52,972 nucleotides of DNA, taken from the NCBI GenBank assembly GCA_036269075.1, contig DATASX010000094.1:1-52972 (forward strand), given 5' to 3'. How positions within the stretch are numbered: the stretch's first letter is position 1; every line of letters begins with the position of its first letter. Origin of the DNA: Sporichthyaceae bacterium (GTDB taxonomy: Bacteria > Actinomycetota > Actinomycetes > Sporichthyales > Sporichthyaceae). This document shows positions 28,619 through 36,535 of this stretch, in pieces. The notes under the pieces are model-generated. The model ran no database searches and was not told the origin of the DNA. It saw only the letters and a program-made list of their open reading frames with translations. A program made the translations under genes and the position numbers.

Positions 28619-28843
28619 ATGCGTACCACCCTCGAACTGGACGACGACCTGTTGGCGACCGCGCGCGAGATCGCGCGGACTCGAGGGGCCTCGATCGGCC
28701 GGGTGATCTCCGATCTGGCGCGCCGCGGGCTGTCGCCGAGTGTGCCGGTCCTGTCGGACGGCGTCGTCTTTCCGCACTTCGTCGTCCCGCCCGACGCGCC
28801 GCCGATCAGCTCCGAGGCGGTCGCCAGGGCGCTGGAGGAATGA
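28619..28843 (+). CDS. VapB-like antitoxin
   Basis: A 74-residue protein starting RTTLELDDDLLATAREIAR, a ribbon-helix-helix strand and helix typical of VapB/CopG antitoxins, then a C-terminal toxin-binding tail rich in Val and Pro (SDGVVFPHFVVPPDAPP). ATG 28619 is preferred over the GTG immediately before it. Its stop overlaps the toxin start by 4 nt (ATGA). It begins only 15 nt after the dehydrogenase stop, so it may also be read from that transcript. It is expected to neutralise the adjacent PIN toxin and repress its own operon. Confidence 0.8.
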   Translation: MRTTLELDDDLLATAREIARTRGASIGRVISDLARRGLSPSVPVLSDGVVFPHFVVPPDAPPISSEAVARALEE

Positions 28844-29280
28844 CCCGGCAGCTGCTCGACGTCAATGTCCTGATTGCGTTGGCATGGCCCAATCACGTGC
28901 ACCATCGCGCGGCGCAGGCCTGGTTCGGCACGGTCCGGCCTGCTTGGGCCACGACCCCGATCACCCAGTGCGGTTTCGTGCGGGTATCGGCCAACCCGCG
29001 GTTCGTGCCGACAGCGGTGGGACCCGGTGACGCGGTCGCGATGCTCGCGGCGATGATCCGGACCGGAGACCACGAGTTTCTCGCCGATGCGGTCGAACTG
29101 GTGGTTGGGAGCGGGCGGGAACCGACACATCTGACGGGCCATCAGCAGGTCACCGACGCACATCTGCTCGCGGTCGCCGAACACCACGGTGCGGCGTTGG
29201 CGACATTCGACAGGGCGGTTCGAGCTTTGGCGGACCGGCCTGAGGCGGTGACGGTCATCGCCATTCCAGGCCTCACCTGA
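28840..29280 (+). CDS. VapC-like PIN-domain toxin
   Basis: A 146-residue PIN-domain RNase. The N-terminal LLDVNVLIALA gives the first acidic residue (Asp7), and VTDAHLLAVAEHHGAALATFD gives the later catalytic Asp pair. The length fits VapC, and the hydrophobic/Trp-rich central part (TTPITQCGFVRVSANPRF) resembles the TIGR00028-type mycobacterial VapC group. Start overlaps the antitoxin stop. Its 3' end overlaps the convergent dioxygenase by 8 nt. The target RNA is unknown. Confidence 0.85.
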   Translation: MTRQLLDVNVLIALAWPNHVHHRAAQAWFGTVRPAWATTPITQCGFVRVSANPRFVPTAVGPGDAVAMLAAMIRTGDHEFLADAVELVVGSGREPTHLTGHQQVTDAHLLAVAEHHGAALATFDRAVRALADRPEAVTVIAIPGLT

Positions 29281-30262
29281 CCTGGTTGCGCAGGGCCGGG
29301 AACACCTTGCCGACCTTTGTCAGCAGGTACTCGCCGTAGGTGCCGGAGTACTCGTGCAGGTCGGCGCCGTCCCACCGGGTCGTCCGCGCGTCCGGCGCCA
29401 GTTCGGCCCGGCCCACCGGTCGCACGTCGGCGTCCCACGACGGGTCGAGGAAGAACGGCCAGGACAGTCGGTGATGGCCCACCGAGGGGACCACCCGGTG
29501 CGGCGTCGAGCGGTAGTGACCACCCGTCAGTCGGTCGAGCATGTCGCCGATGTTGCACACGAACGTGTCCGGCACAGGGGGTGCCTCGATCCATCCGCCG
29601 GCGCGGGCACGCACCTGCAGACCACCGTGGTGGTCCTGTTTGAGGATCGTCAGCAGACCGTAGTCAGTGTGCTCGCCGACGCCCCACTGCCCGTCCTCGA
29701 CCACCGGCGCCGGCGGGTAGTTGAAGATCCGGAACAGTACGGTCGGGTCGGTCGTCCAGTGCTCGGCGAACCACGTCTCCGGCAGCTCCAGGCTCAGTGC
29801 CAGACCGCGCATCAGCGCGTGCGCCAGACCGGTCATCGCATCGATCCAGGCCAGCACAGTCGGGCCCAGCTCAGGGGGCTGATCCGGCATCAGATTGCTG
29901 CCGTGCAAGGGAATTCCGGCCAGTACCCGCGGGTGTTCGGGGCCCAGTTCGCTGCCGAAGTAGATACCCTCCTTGACGTCGGTGCGCCCCGACGTCAGCT
30001 CCGCGCCGACCGGGAACCAGCCGCGCCAGGCCGCCCCGGCCAGCTCCATGCGGATCGCCGACTTGCGCTCGACGGGCAGCGCGAAGAACTCGCGGGACAA
30101 CTCCTCGAGGCGCAGCTGCAGGCCGGCCGCGACGCCGTGGTGCGAGACGTAGAAGAACCCGGTGTCGCGGCAGGCCGCCCCCATCCGGTCGGCGACGGCC
30201 TGTCGGTCGGCGGGGTCGGACTCGGCCACCAGCGCGCCGATGTCGATGACCGGGAGGTCCAC
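29273..30262 (-). CDS. Isopenicillin N synthase-like 2OG-Fe(II) dioxygenase
   Basis: A 329-residue non-haem iron oxygenase of the IPNS family. An N-terminal DIOX_N-type segment (LPVIDIGALVAES...AACRDTGFFYVSHHG) is followed by the 2OG-FeII core: HTDYGLLTIL provides the His-x-Asp, GDMLDRLTGG follows, and HRVVPSVGHHRLS provides the distal His and the Arg-x-Ser that binds 2-oxoglutarate. Bacterial members oxidise small molecules; no NRPS or beta-lactam genes are nearby, so a true IPNS role is unlikely. Start at 30262. The maf stop lies 4 nt upstream on the same strand, so they are probably co-transcribed. Confidence 0.88.
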   Translation of the reverse strand: MDLPVIDIGALVAESDPADRQAVADRMGAACRDTGFFYVSHHGVAAGLQLRLEELSREFFALPVERKSAIRMELAGAAWRGWFPVGAELTSGRTDVKEGIYFGSELGPEHPRVLAGIPLHGSNLMPDQPPELGPTVLAWIDAMTGLAHALMRGLALSLELPETWFAEHWTTDPTVLFRIFNYPPAPVVEDGQWGVGEHTDYGLLTILKQDHHGGLQVRARAGGWIEAPPVPDTFVCNIGDMLDRLTGGHYRSTPHRVVPSVGHHRLSWPFFLDPSWDADVRPVGRAELAPDARTTRWDGADLHEYSGTYGEYLLTKVGKVFPALRNQVR

Positions 30263-30266
30263 CGGC

Positions 30267-30881
30267 TCAGTCCTTCCGCCACAGGTCGGTCCAGCCGATC
30301 CCGAACCGGGCGAGCATCAGGCGCAGCAGGGGCAGCGAGACCCCGACGACGTTCGACGGGTCGCCCTCGATCCCGGTGACGAACGCTGCGCCGAGGCCGT
30401 CGAGTGTGAACGCCCCGGCCACCGTCAGTGGTTCACCGCTGGCCAGGTAGGCCTCGAGTTCCGCGTCGGTCGGGTCGGCGAAGTGGACCACGGTCGAGGC
30501 GACCTCGGCCTCGGAGCGCCCGGTCGCGGGCTCGATCAGGCAGTGCCCGGTGTGCAGGATCCCGGACCCGGCTCGCATGGCCTGCCAGCGGGCGCGGGCC
30601 GCGTCGGCGGTGCCCGGCTTGCCCCAGGGCCGGTCGCCGAGTTCCAGCAGCGAGTCGCAACCCAGCACCACCGTGGCTGGTGCGGCGTCGGTCATCCGAG
30701 CGGCGACCGCGGCAGCCTTGCGCCGGGCCAGTTCCAGCGTGGTCGCGGCGGGCGACCCGGCGTCGACGCCGTCCTCGTCGACGTCGCTGACGATCACCTC
30801 GGGCTCGACCCCGGCAGCCCGCAGGGTGGCCAGGCGGGCGGGGGAGGCGGAGGCGAGGATCAGCCGCGGTGGACGTTGCAC
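30267..30881 (-). CDS. maf: Maf-family nucleotide pyrophosphatase
   Basis: A 204-residue Maf/HAM1-like house-cleaning enzyme that hydrolyses non-canonical NTPs. It shows the N-terminal LILASASPARLATLRAAG motif, ARRKAAAVA, VVLGCDSLLEL and GKPGTADAARARWQAM, and ends with a GIEGDPSNVVGVSLPLL motif. GTG 30881 gives the family N-terminus directly; the frame is open upstream but that part looks non-coding. maf normally lies between accE and accA3 in actinobacteria, so its presence between accA3 and accDE marks the ancestral order despite the insertions. Confidence 0.93.
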   Translation of the reverse strand: MQRPPRLILASASPARLATLRAAGVEPEVIVSDVDEDGVDAGSPAATTLELARRKAAAVAARMTDAAPATVVLGCDSLLELGDRPWGKPGTADAARARWQAMRAGSGILHTGHCLIEPATGRSEAEVASTVVHFADPTDAELEAYLASGEPLTVAGAFTLDGLGAAFVTGIEGDPSNVVGVSLPLLRLMLARFGIGWTDLWRKD

Positions 30882-30937
30882 CGCGACATTGTCCCCGGGG
30901 TCGGGCACGCGGCCACCGGGCGGGGCAAGATGAATGC

Positions 30938-32125
30938 ATGCCGTACTACCGCAGCGCCGGTTCGGTCCCGCCGAAGCGGCACACCCAGTTCCGGCGTCCG
31001 GACGGCAGGCTGTATCACGAGGAGTTGATGGGGTCCGAGGGGTTCTCGTCGGACTCCGCGTTGCTCTACCACTTGAACATCCCCTCGGCGATCGTCGACA
31101 GCCGCGCCTGGGAAGTGCCCGACGCGACCACGACGCCGAACCACCCGCTGCGGCCGCGGCACCTGAAGCTGCACGAGTTGGCCGGCGACCCGGCCGGTAC
31201 CGATGTGGTGACGGGGCGTCAGTTGATGCTGGGAAACGGCGACGTGCGCATCTGCTACGTCGTCGGCACCGCCGCGGCACCGCTGTACCGCAACGCCGTC
31301 GGCGACGAGTGCGTCTACGTCGAGGCGGGCACCGCGGTGGTCGAGACCGTGCTCGGCGCGCTCGAGGTGAGCGCCGGGCACTACGTGATCGTGCCCCGCG
31401 GCGTCACGCACCGCTGGGTCCCGACCGGCGCGGCGCCGTTGCGCTGCTACGTCGTCGAGGCGAACTCGCACATCACTGCGCCGAAGCGGTACCTGTCGAC
31501 GCGCGGGCAGTTCCTGGAGCAGTCGCCCTACTGCGAGCGCGACCTGCAGGTGCCCACCCTGGGCGAACCGACCGAGGGGACCGACGTCGAGGTCTACGTG
31601 AAGCACCGCGGGCCCGGTGGGGTCGCCGGCTCCGTGCTGGTGCATGCCACCCACCCGTTCGACGTCGTCGGCTGGGACGGCTGCCTCTACCCGTTCGCCC
31701 TGGACGTGGCCGACTTCGAACCGATCACCGGCCGCGTGCACCAACCCCCGCCGGTGCACCAGGTGTTCGAGGGCGAGAACTTCGTGATCTGTAATTTCGT
31801 GCCGCGCAAGGTCGACTACCACCCGCTCGCGGTCCCGGTGCCGTACTACCACTCCAATGTCGACTCCGACGAGGTCATGTTCTACGTCGCCGGGAACTAC
31901 GAGGCCCGCAAGGGATCCGGCATCGGGGTCGGGTCGGTCTCGTTGCATCCCGGTGGGCACGCCCACGGCCCGCAGCCCGGCGCCGCCGAGGCGGCACTCG
32001 GCGCCGAGAGCTTCGACGAGTTGGCGGTCATGATCGACACGTTCCGCCCGCTCGAACTCGGCGCCTCGGCCGGCGCCTGCGAGGACCCGAACTACGCCTG
32101 GACCTGGGCCGGGCGTCGGTCGTGA
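30938..32125 (+). CDS. Homogentisate 1,2-dioxygenase-like protein
   Basis: A 395-residue cupin ring-cleavage dioxygenase of the HgmA type, which opens homogentisate to maleylacetoacetate in Tyr/Phe catabolism. It begins PYYRSAGSVPPKRHTQFRRPDG, and carries ECVYVEAGTAVVET (cupin 1), YYHSNVDSDEVMFYVAGNYEARKG and GSVSLHPGGHAHGPQPG, containing the His/Glu iron ligands. Somewhat shorter than proteobacterial HgmA but normal for the actinobacterial branch. ATG 30938 is chosen although the frame is open upstream. No fumarylacetoacetase or HppD gene is in the window. Divergent from maf over 56 bp. Confidence 0.85.
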   Translation: MPYYRSAGSVPPKRHTQFRRPDGRLYHEELMGSEGFSSDSALLYHLNIPSAIVDSRAWEVPDATTTPNHPLRPRHLKLHELAGDPAGTDVVTGRQLMLGNGDVRICYVVGTAAAPLYRNAVGDECVYVEAGTAVVETVLGALEVSAGHYVIVPRGVTHRWVPTGAAPLRCYVVEANSHITAPKRYLSTRGQFLEQSPYCERDLQVPTLGEPTEGTDVEVYVKHRGPGGVAGSVLVHATHPFDVVGWDGCLYPFALDVADFEPITGRVHQPPPVHQVFEGENFVICNFVPRKVDYHPLAVPVPYYHSNVDSDEVMFYVAGNYEARKGSGIGVGSVSLHPGGHAHGPQPGAAEAALGAESFDELAVMIDTFRPLELGASAGACEDPNYAWTWAGRRS

Positions 32126-32802
32126 GGAGACAGGCCGTCGGCAATCTGTTGTCGACGGCGCTCGACGCGGCACTGGCCGGCCAGACGCCGGCGGCCCGGG
32201 CCTATCTGCGCCGGGAGCGGACGATGTGGCCGGACCGCAGCCTGGCCGAGCACGTCGCGGTCGCCGAACGACGGTTCGTCGCCGCAGTCACCGCGGTCGG
32301 CGCGGCCGCCGGTGCTGCCGCCGCGGCTCCCGGCGTCGGCACCGTGGCCGGGGCGGCGACCAACCTGGCCGAGATCGGGGCGTTCGTCGAGGCCAACGTG
32401 TTCTACGTGCTGGTGGTTGCCGAGATCCACGACGCCTTGCCGGACGACCCGGCCCGGGTGCGGGCGCTGGTGCTGGCGGTGCTGCTCGGCGACGTCTCCG
32501 AAGCGGTGGTCCGCAGCGCCGGCAAGCTCGGTCGGTACTGGGGCCGCGAGTTCGCCCAAGGCCTGCCGACCGAGGCGATCGAATTGGCCAACAGCGTTCT
32601 GGGCAAGCGGTTCATGACCCGCTGGGGCACCCGGCAGGGCGCGCTGCTGCTGGGCCGGGAGTTCCCGGTGCTCATCGGCGCCGCGATCGGCGGGGTCGGC
32701 AACCGGGTGATCGCCCGCAAGGTCGTGGGGTCGGTCGCCGAGGCGTTCGGCCCGGCGCCACCTGCCATCACCAGTCGAGGATCCGGGTGGATGCCAGACT
32801 GA
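32122..32802 (+). CDS. EcsC-like hypothetical membrane-associated protein
   Basis: A 226-residue protein beginning at GTG 32122, which overlaps the stop of the HgmA-like gene (GTGA). Hydrophobic Ala/Gly helices around residues 55-85 (FVAAVTAVGAAAGAAAAAPG), 93-110 and 170-190 suggest membrane association; the AAAPGVGTVAGAATNLAEI pattern resembles EcsC-family proteins. The link is weak. Function unknown. It sits between the HgmA-like gene and moxR with the same orientation. Confidence 0.6.
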   Translation: MRRQAVGNLLSTALDAALAGQTPAARAYLRRERTMWPDRSLAEHVAVAERRFVAAVTAVGAAAGAAAAAPGVGTVAGAATNLAEIGAFVEANVFYVLVVAEIHDALPDDPARVRALVLAVLLGDVSEAVVRSAGKLGRYWGREFAQGLPTEAIELANSVLGKRFMTRWGTRQGALLLGREFPVLIGAAIGGVGNRVIARKVVGSVAEAFGPAPPAITSRGSGWMPD

Positions 32803-32839
32803 CCAGCGCCACGGCCAGAGGTAATCGCGGAGGCGGCTG

Positions 32840-33745
32840 ATGACGACGAGGCTGGGCGAGGTTCGGGATCGGATCGCGGCCGGGATCATCGGCCGGCGGG
32901 CCGAGTTGGACCTGGTGCTGGCGGCCGTCGCGGCCGGGCGCGACATCGTGCTGGACGGCCCACCGGGGACGTCGAAGAGCACACTGGTCCGGGCGATCAC
33001 GCAGGAGTGGGGCATCCCACTGATGTTCGTGGAGGGCAACGCCGACCTGACACCGGCGAAGCTGGTCGGGTACCACAGCCCGGCGCGGGTGCTGCAGTCC
33101 GACTACAGCGCGGACACGTTCATCGCGGGCCCGTTGGTCGAGGCGATGCGCGCCGGTGGGTTCCTCTACGTCGAGGAGCTGAATCGGGCCCCCGAGGACA
33201 CGCTGAACACGTTGCTGGCCGCGATGGCGGAACGGCAGATCGCGGTGCCGCGGGTGGGGTCGGTGATCGCGGCCCCGACGTTCCGGATCATCGCGTCGAT
33301 GAACCCGTACGACAACGTCGGCACGACCCGGCTGTCGGCGTCGATCCACGACCGGTTCTGTCGGTTGGCCGTGGACTACCAGGACGACGCGGCCGAGCGC
33401 GGCATCGTCGGGCTGCGGGCGGTGCTGGACGAGCTGGGGACCGAGCCGCGGGCCCGGTTGATCGCCGACGCGGTCGCCCTGACCCGGGCGACGCGGGAGC
33501 ACCGCGACATCCGGCAGGGCGCCAGCGTGCGCGGCGCCATCGACCTGGCCCTGATCACGGCTCGCCTGCTGGAGCTCGACGGCGGTGCCACGGACTACCC
33601 CGAGGTGGTGTTCCGGGCGATGACCGTCGCGTTGTCCGGGCGGATCCACCTCGACGAGGTCAGCGAACTGACGCCGGAACAGGTGCTGCGCACGATCTGG
33701 GAGGACCACTTCGTACTCGACCCCGCGGCGGCGCGGCCCGGTTGA
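32840..33745 (+). CDS. MoxR-type AAA+ ATPase
   Basis: A 301-residue AAA+ chaperone-like ATPase. Walker A is GPPGTSKST (Ser in place of the usual Gly before Lys), Walker B is FLYVEELNRAPEDTLN, sensor 1 is IASMNPYDNVG, and there is an Arg-finger-like SIHDRFCRL segment and a C-terminal lid. MoxR ATPases work with a VWA protein to activate or insert cofactors into client enzymes, and the following gene encodes such a VWA protein. ATG 32840 follows GGAGGCGG. The client is unknown; the nearby dioxygenases are possible. Confidence 0.9.
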   Translation: MTTRLGEVRDRIAAGIIGRRAELDLVLAAVAAGRDIVLDGPPGTSKSTLVRAITQEWGIPLMFVEGNADLTPAKLVGYHSPARVLQSDYSADTFIAGPLVEAMRAGGFLYVEELNRAPEDTLNTLLAAMAERQIAVPRVGSVIAAPTFRIIASMNPYDNVGTTRLSASIHDRFCRLAVDYQDDAAERGIVGLRAVLDELGTEPRARLIADAVALTRATREHRDIRQGASVRGAIDLALITARLLELDGGATDYPEVVFRAMTVALSGRIHLDEVSELTPEQVLRTIWEDHFVLDPAAARPG

Positions 33746-33805
33746 AGGTCTGTCGCCGCCGACAGCCCGCTGCAGCGGCCGGGGTCGGGTGACCGGCGCG
33801 GCGCC

Positions 33806-34717
33806 TTGGCCCCGCTGCGGCGCAAGCCCAAGACGCTCGACAAACCGCCGGTGCTCCACCGCGGGAACGGCGCCGGTGCCGGCTCGACCGGGGGCGAGGA
33901 CGGGCCGCCGCGCCCCGGCCGGGACGGTGTGGCCCGCGGGATGACCGAGGAGAGCGGCAAGCTGCTCCCGATGCTCGGGGCCGAAGGGGTCCTCGACCCG
34001 GTGGTGGTCCGCCGAGCCCACCAGATCGCGGCCCGCTTGGCGCTGCCCCGGCCACCGCGACGGTCGGCCCCACGGCGCGGCCCGGGGGAGCTGATGAGTC
34101 GGCCGTGGCGGGGCGCCTGCGACGACATCGACCTCGACGCCACGATGGAGGCGGTGCTCACCGCGCCGCGGCCCTGCGACGAGGACATCGTGGTCCGGGA
34201 GTTCCTGCGCCCGCGGCGGGCACTGGTGCTGCTGGTCGACGTCTCCGGCTCAATGCGCGGCGAGCGGGTGCGGACCGCGGCCGCCACGGTCGGGGCGTTG
34301 GCGCGGGAATTCGGCCGGGACTCACTCGCGGTGATCGCGTTCGCCTCCGACGCGACCCGCCTGTGCGGCCTGACCGACCCGCCCGCGCCGGAGCGGTTGT
34401 TGGACGCGATGCTGCGGATCCCGGCGCGGGGGCTGACCAACGTGGCGTTCCCGTTGCAGGTGGCCGGCGACGAACTGGCCGGCCGCTCGCGCGCCGACGC
34501 AAGGGTGCTGCTGCTGTCGGACTGCGTGCACAACGCCGGGCCGGACCCGCGGCCCTGGGCGGCGCGACTGCCGCGCCTCGACGTCCTGCTCGACTGCTCC
34601 GAGGAGCACGACCTCGAGCTGGCGCGCGACATCGCGCGGCTGGGCCGCGGCCGACTGGCCACCGTCCGCTCGCACCGTGCGGTGGCACCGGCCATCAGCG
34701 GGTTCTTCGCCCGCTGA
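33806..34717 (+). CDS. VWA-domain protein, MoxR partner
   Basis: A 303-residue protein. An Arg/Pro-rich N-terminal half (about 1-130) precedes a von Willebrand A domain with the MIDAS motif LVDVSGSMRGERV (DxSxS) near residue 141 and later MIDAS residues in RIPARGLTN and LLLSDCVHN. There is no signal peptide, so it is cytosolic, like other MoxR partners. The start is uncertain: TTG 33806 is used, but nearby GTGs are in other frames. It follows moxR by 60 nt, and the two should be co-expressed. Confidence 0.82.
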   Translation: MAPLRRKPKTLDKPPVLHRGNGAGAGSTGGEDGPPRPGRDGVARGMTEESGKLLPMLGAEGVLDPVVVRRAHQIAARLALPRPPRRSAPRRGPGELMSRPWRGACDDIDLDATMEAVLTAPRPCDEDIVVREFLRPRRALVLLVDVSGSMRGERVRTAAATVGALAREFGRDSLAVIAFASDATRLCGLTDPPAPERLLDAMLRIPARGLTNVAFPLQVAGDELAGRSRADARVLLLSDCVHNAGPDPRPWAARLPRLDVLLDCSEEHDLELARDIARLGRGRLATVRSHRAVAPAISGFFAR

Positions 34718-34725
34718 GTCCACCG

Positions 34726-35577
34726 TCAGGGCTCGTGCGGGATCTTGAACGGGAAACTGGCCCCGGCGTCGACGACCTGGGTGGTGCCGGTGATCCGGCG
34801 GGCCTCCTCGGAGGCCAGGAACAGCACCATGTTGCTGATGTCGAGCGGCTCCAGCCAGGGCACGTTCAGTGTGTTCATGGAGCGCAAGGCATCGGCGGCC
34901 TCGTCCAGGCTGGGGTTCTGCAGGTGCGGCAGGAAAAGGCTGTACGTGGCCTCGTTGTGGATCATGTCGGTGTTGACGATCGCGGGGTGCACCGAGTTCA
35001 CCCGGATGTTGTGCGGCCCGAGCTCGAGGGCAAGGGCACGCATCAGGCCGGTCACGCCGTGCTTGGCGCTGACGTAATGCGAGATGCCCGCGAACGGCAA
35101 CAGCCCGGCTATCGAGCTGGTCAGGATGATCGACCCACCGCGGCCGGCCTGGATCATCGAGGGGATGACGGCCTTGGCGGTCTTCCAGACACCGGTCAGG
35201 TTGACCGCCAGCATCTCGTCCCACTGCTGCTCGGTCAGCTCCCACGACATGCCGAGGGTGGCGATGCCGGCGTTGGCGACCACGATGTCGATGTGGCCGA
35301 ACTCGGCGATCGCGTCGGCCACCGTCGCGTCCAGCCCGGCCTGATCGCGCACGTCGACCTGACGGGTGAGGATCCGCCGGTCCTGCTCCTCGACGAGCTT
35401 CGCGGTCTGGGCCAGGTCGTCCGGGGTCGACAGGTCGTACGGCACGGTGCTGATCGGCGCGCAGAGATCGACCGCGACGATGTCGGCACCCTCCTCGGCC
35501 AGCCGGATCGCATGGGAGCGACCCTGGCCGCGGGCGGCTCCGGTGACGAACGCGACCTTGCCCGATACCCGTCCCAC
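34726..35577 (-). CDS. Mycofactocin-coupled-type SDR oxidoreductase
   Basis: A 283-residue short-chain dehydrogenase/reductase. The cofactor motif TGAARGQGRSHAIRLA with the following GADIVAVDLCAP and an internal insertion is typical of the SDR subfamily linked to mycofactocin, in which NAD is not freely exchanged. NAGI, the catalytic Ser (LTSSIAG), Tyr-x3-Lys (YVSAKHG) and an ASFPFKIPHEP C-terminus follow. GTG 35577 has GGGGAG 6 nt upstream. No mycofactocin maturation genes are in the window. The substrate is unknown. Confidence 0.88.
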   Translation of the reverse strand: MGRVSGKVAFVTGAARGQGRSHAIRLAEEGADIVAVDLCAPISTVPYDLSTPDDLAQTAKLVEEQDRRILTRQVDVRDQAGLDATVADAIAEFGHIDIVVANAGIATLGMSWELTEQQWDEMLAVNLTGVWKTAKAVIPSMIQAGRGGSIILTSSIAGLLPFAGISHYVSAKHGVTGLMRALALELGPHNIRVNSVHPAIVNTDMIHNEATYSLFLPHLQNPSLDEAADALRSMNTLNVPWLEPLDISNMVLFLASEEARRITGTTQVVDAGASFPFKIPHEP

Positions 35578-35654
35578 CGGAGCTCCCCTCGTCGATCTGC
35601 AGGGGCTCAGCCTGTCGATTGCGTCCCGCCGCGCGCAAGGCCACCGGCCGGCCT

Positions 35655-36302
35655 TCAGCCCGGGAGTTGAACCGCGATCCGGGCCAGCAGACCGGCGCGA
35701 ACGGCCGGCCACTCGGTGGCCAGGATCGAGAACATCACGGTGTCGCGGAACGTGCCGTCCTCGCGCCGCTGATCGCGGCGCGCGACACCTTCCCGCACCG
35801 CCCCGAGGCGTTCGATCGCGGCGGCCGACCGCTTGTTGACGACGTCGGTCTGGATGCGCACCCGGCCGTAGCCGCAGTCGTCGAAGCAGTGCCCGAGCAG
35901 CAGCAGTTTCGCCGCCGGGTTCACCGCGCTGCCCCACCAGGGTCGGCCGTAGACCGTGTTGCCCAGGTGGATCTTCTCGTTGGTCAGGTCGGCCTCGGCC
36001 AGCGTCGAGGTGCCCACGACCGTGCCCGGCTCGCCCAGCCGCGGGTCGACGATGTGCACCACGTACGCGAGCCGGCCGCCGCCGCGGCCGTCGAGGACGT
36101 CGCCCGGGCGCAGGTAACGCTCCCGGGCCAGCGAGACCGCGTCCGCGAACGACTCGGCCTGACGGTGCATTCCGAAGCCGGAGGCGTAGAGCTCCGGGTC
36201 GCGCAGCAGCTTGCCGAGCAGCAGCAGGTCGCGCTCGTGCAGCGGCTCGAGCCGGACCTGCGGTCCGGCCAACGGTTCACCGGTCGGGAGCAGCGCGGGC
36301 AC
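35655..36302 (-). CDS. GNAT-family N-acetyltransferase
   Basis: About 215 residues with a RimJ/RimL-like GNAT fold: VRLEPLHERDLLLLGKLLRD at the start, an internal acetyl-CoA region (HLGNTVYGRPWWGSAVNPAAKLLLL), and RIQTDVVNKRSAAAIERLGAVREGV, the hallmark of ribosomal-protein/small-molecule acetyltransferases. GTG 36302 is used, 2 nt after the accE stop. GTG 36332 would overlap accE by 28 nt and is also possible. Position suggests co-transcription with accD-accE. The substrate is unknown. Confidence 0.85.
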   Translation of the reverse strand: MPALLPTGEPLAGPQVRLEPLHERDLLLLGKLLRDPELYASGFGMHRQAESFADAVSLARERYLRPGDVLDGRGGGRLAYVVHIVDPRLGEPGTVVGTSTLAEADLTNEKIHLGNTVYGRPWWGSAVNPAAKLLLLGHCFDDCGYGRVRIQTDVVNKRSAAAIERLGAVREGVARRDQRREDGTFRDTVMFSILATEWPAVRAGLLARIAVQLPG

Positions 36303-36304
36303 GT

Positions 36305-36535
36305 TTACAGCCGCCAGACCGCCGCCCGCCACGCCCCGGGGCCCGGGAGCATCGGCTTGCGCAGCAGCGCGGCGCGGTCGGACCAGGCCGACCGTGCCTG
36401 AGGTTCGGGTGCCGCAGTCGCGGCGGAACGGGCGGAGAGTACGGCGACCAGCGCGGCCAGTTCCTCGTCCGAGGGCTCGCCGCGCACGATCCGCAACATC
36501 GGCCGGGTCGGTCGATCTTCGAGCTCACCGCTCAT
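36305..36535 (-). CDS. accE: Acyl-CoA carboxylase epsilon subunit
   Basis: A 76-residue small subunit that stabilises actinobacterial acyl-CoA carboxylases. It begins [12 protein letters not shown] and has the core [20 protein letters not shown] with conserved Gly-Pro/Ser-Asp-Glu-Glu, then a Trp-rich basic tail ending [12 protein letters not shown] 36535 overlaps the accD stop by 4 nt (ATGA), so the two are translationally coupled. Immediate downstream position to accD is the standard arrangement. Confidence 0.9.
   Translation of the reverse strand: MSGELEDRPTRPMLRIVRGEPSDEELAALVAVLSARSAATAAPEPQARSAWSDRAALLRKPMLPGPGAWRAAVWRL

Noticed and set aside
29273-30262. Possible beta-lactam biosynthesis gene (IPNS-like)
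   Set aside because: No NRPS, epimerase or expandase genes are nearby; IPNS-like folds are common in general metabolism.
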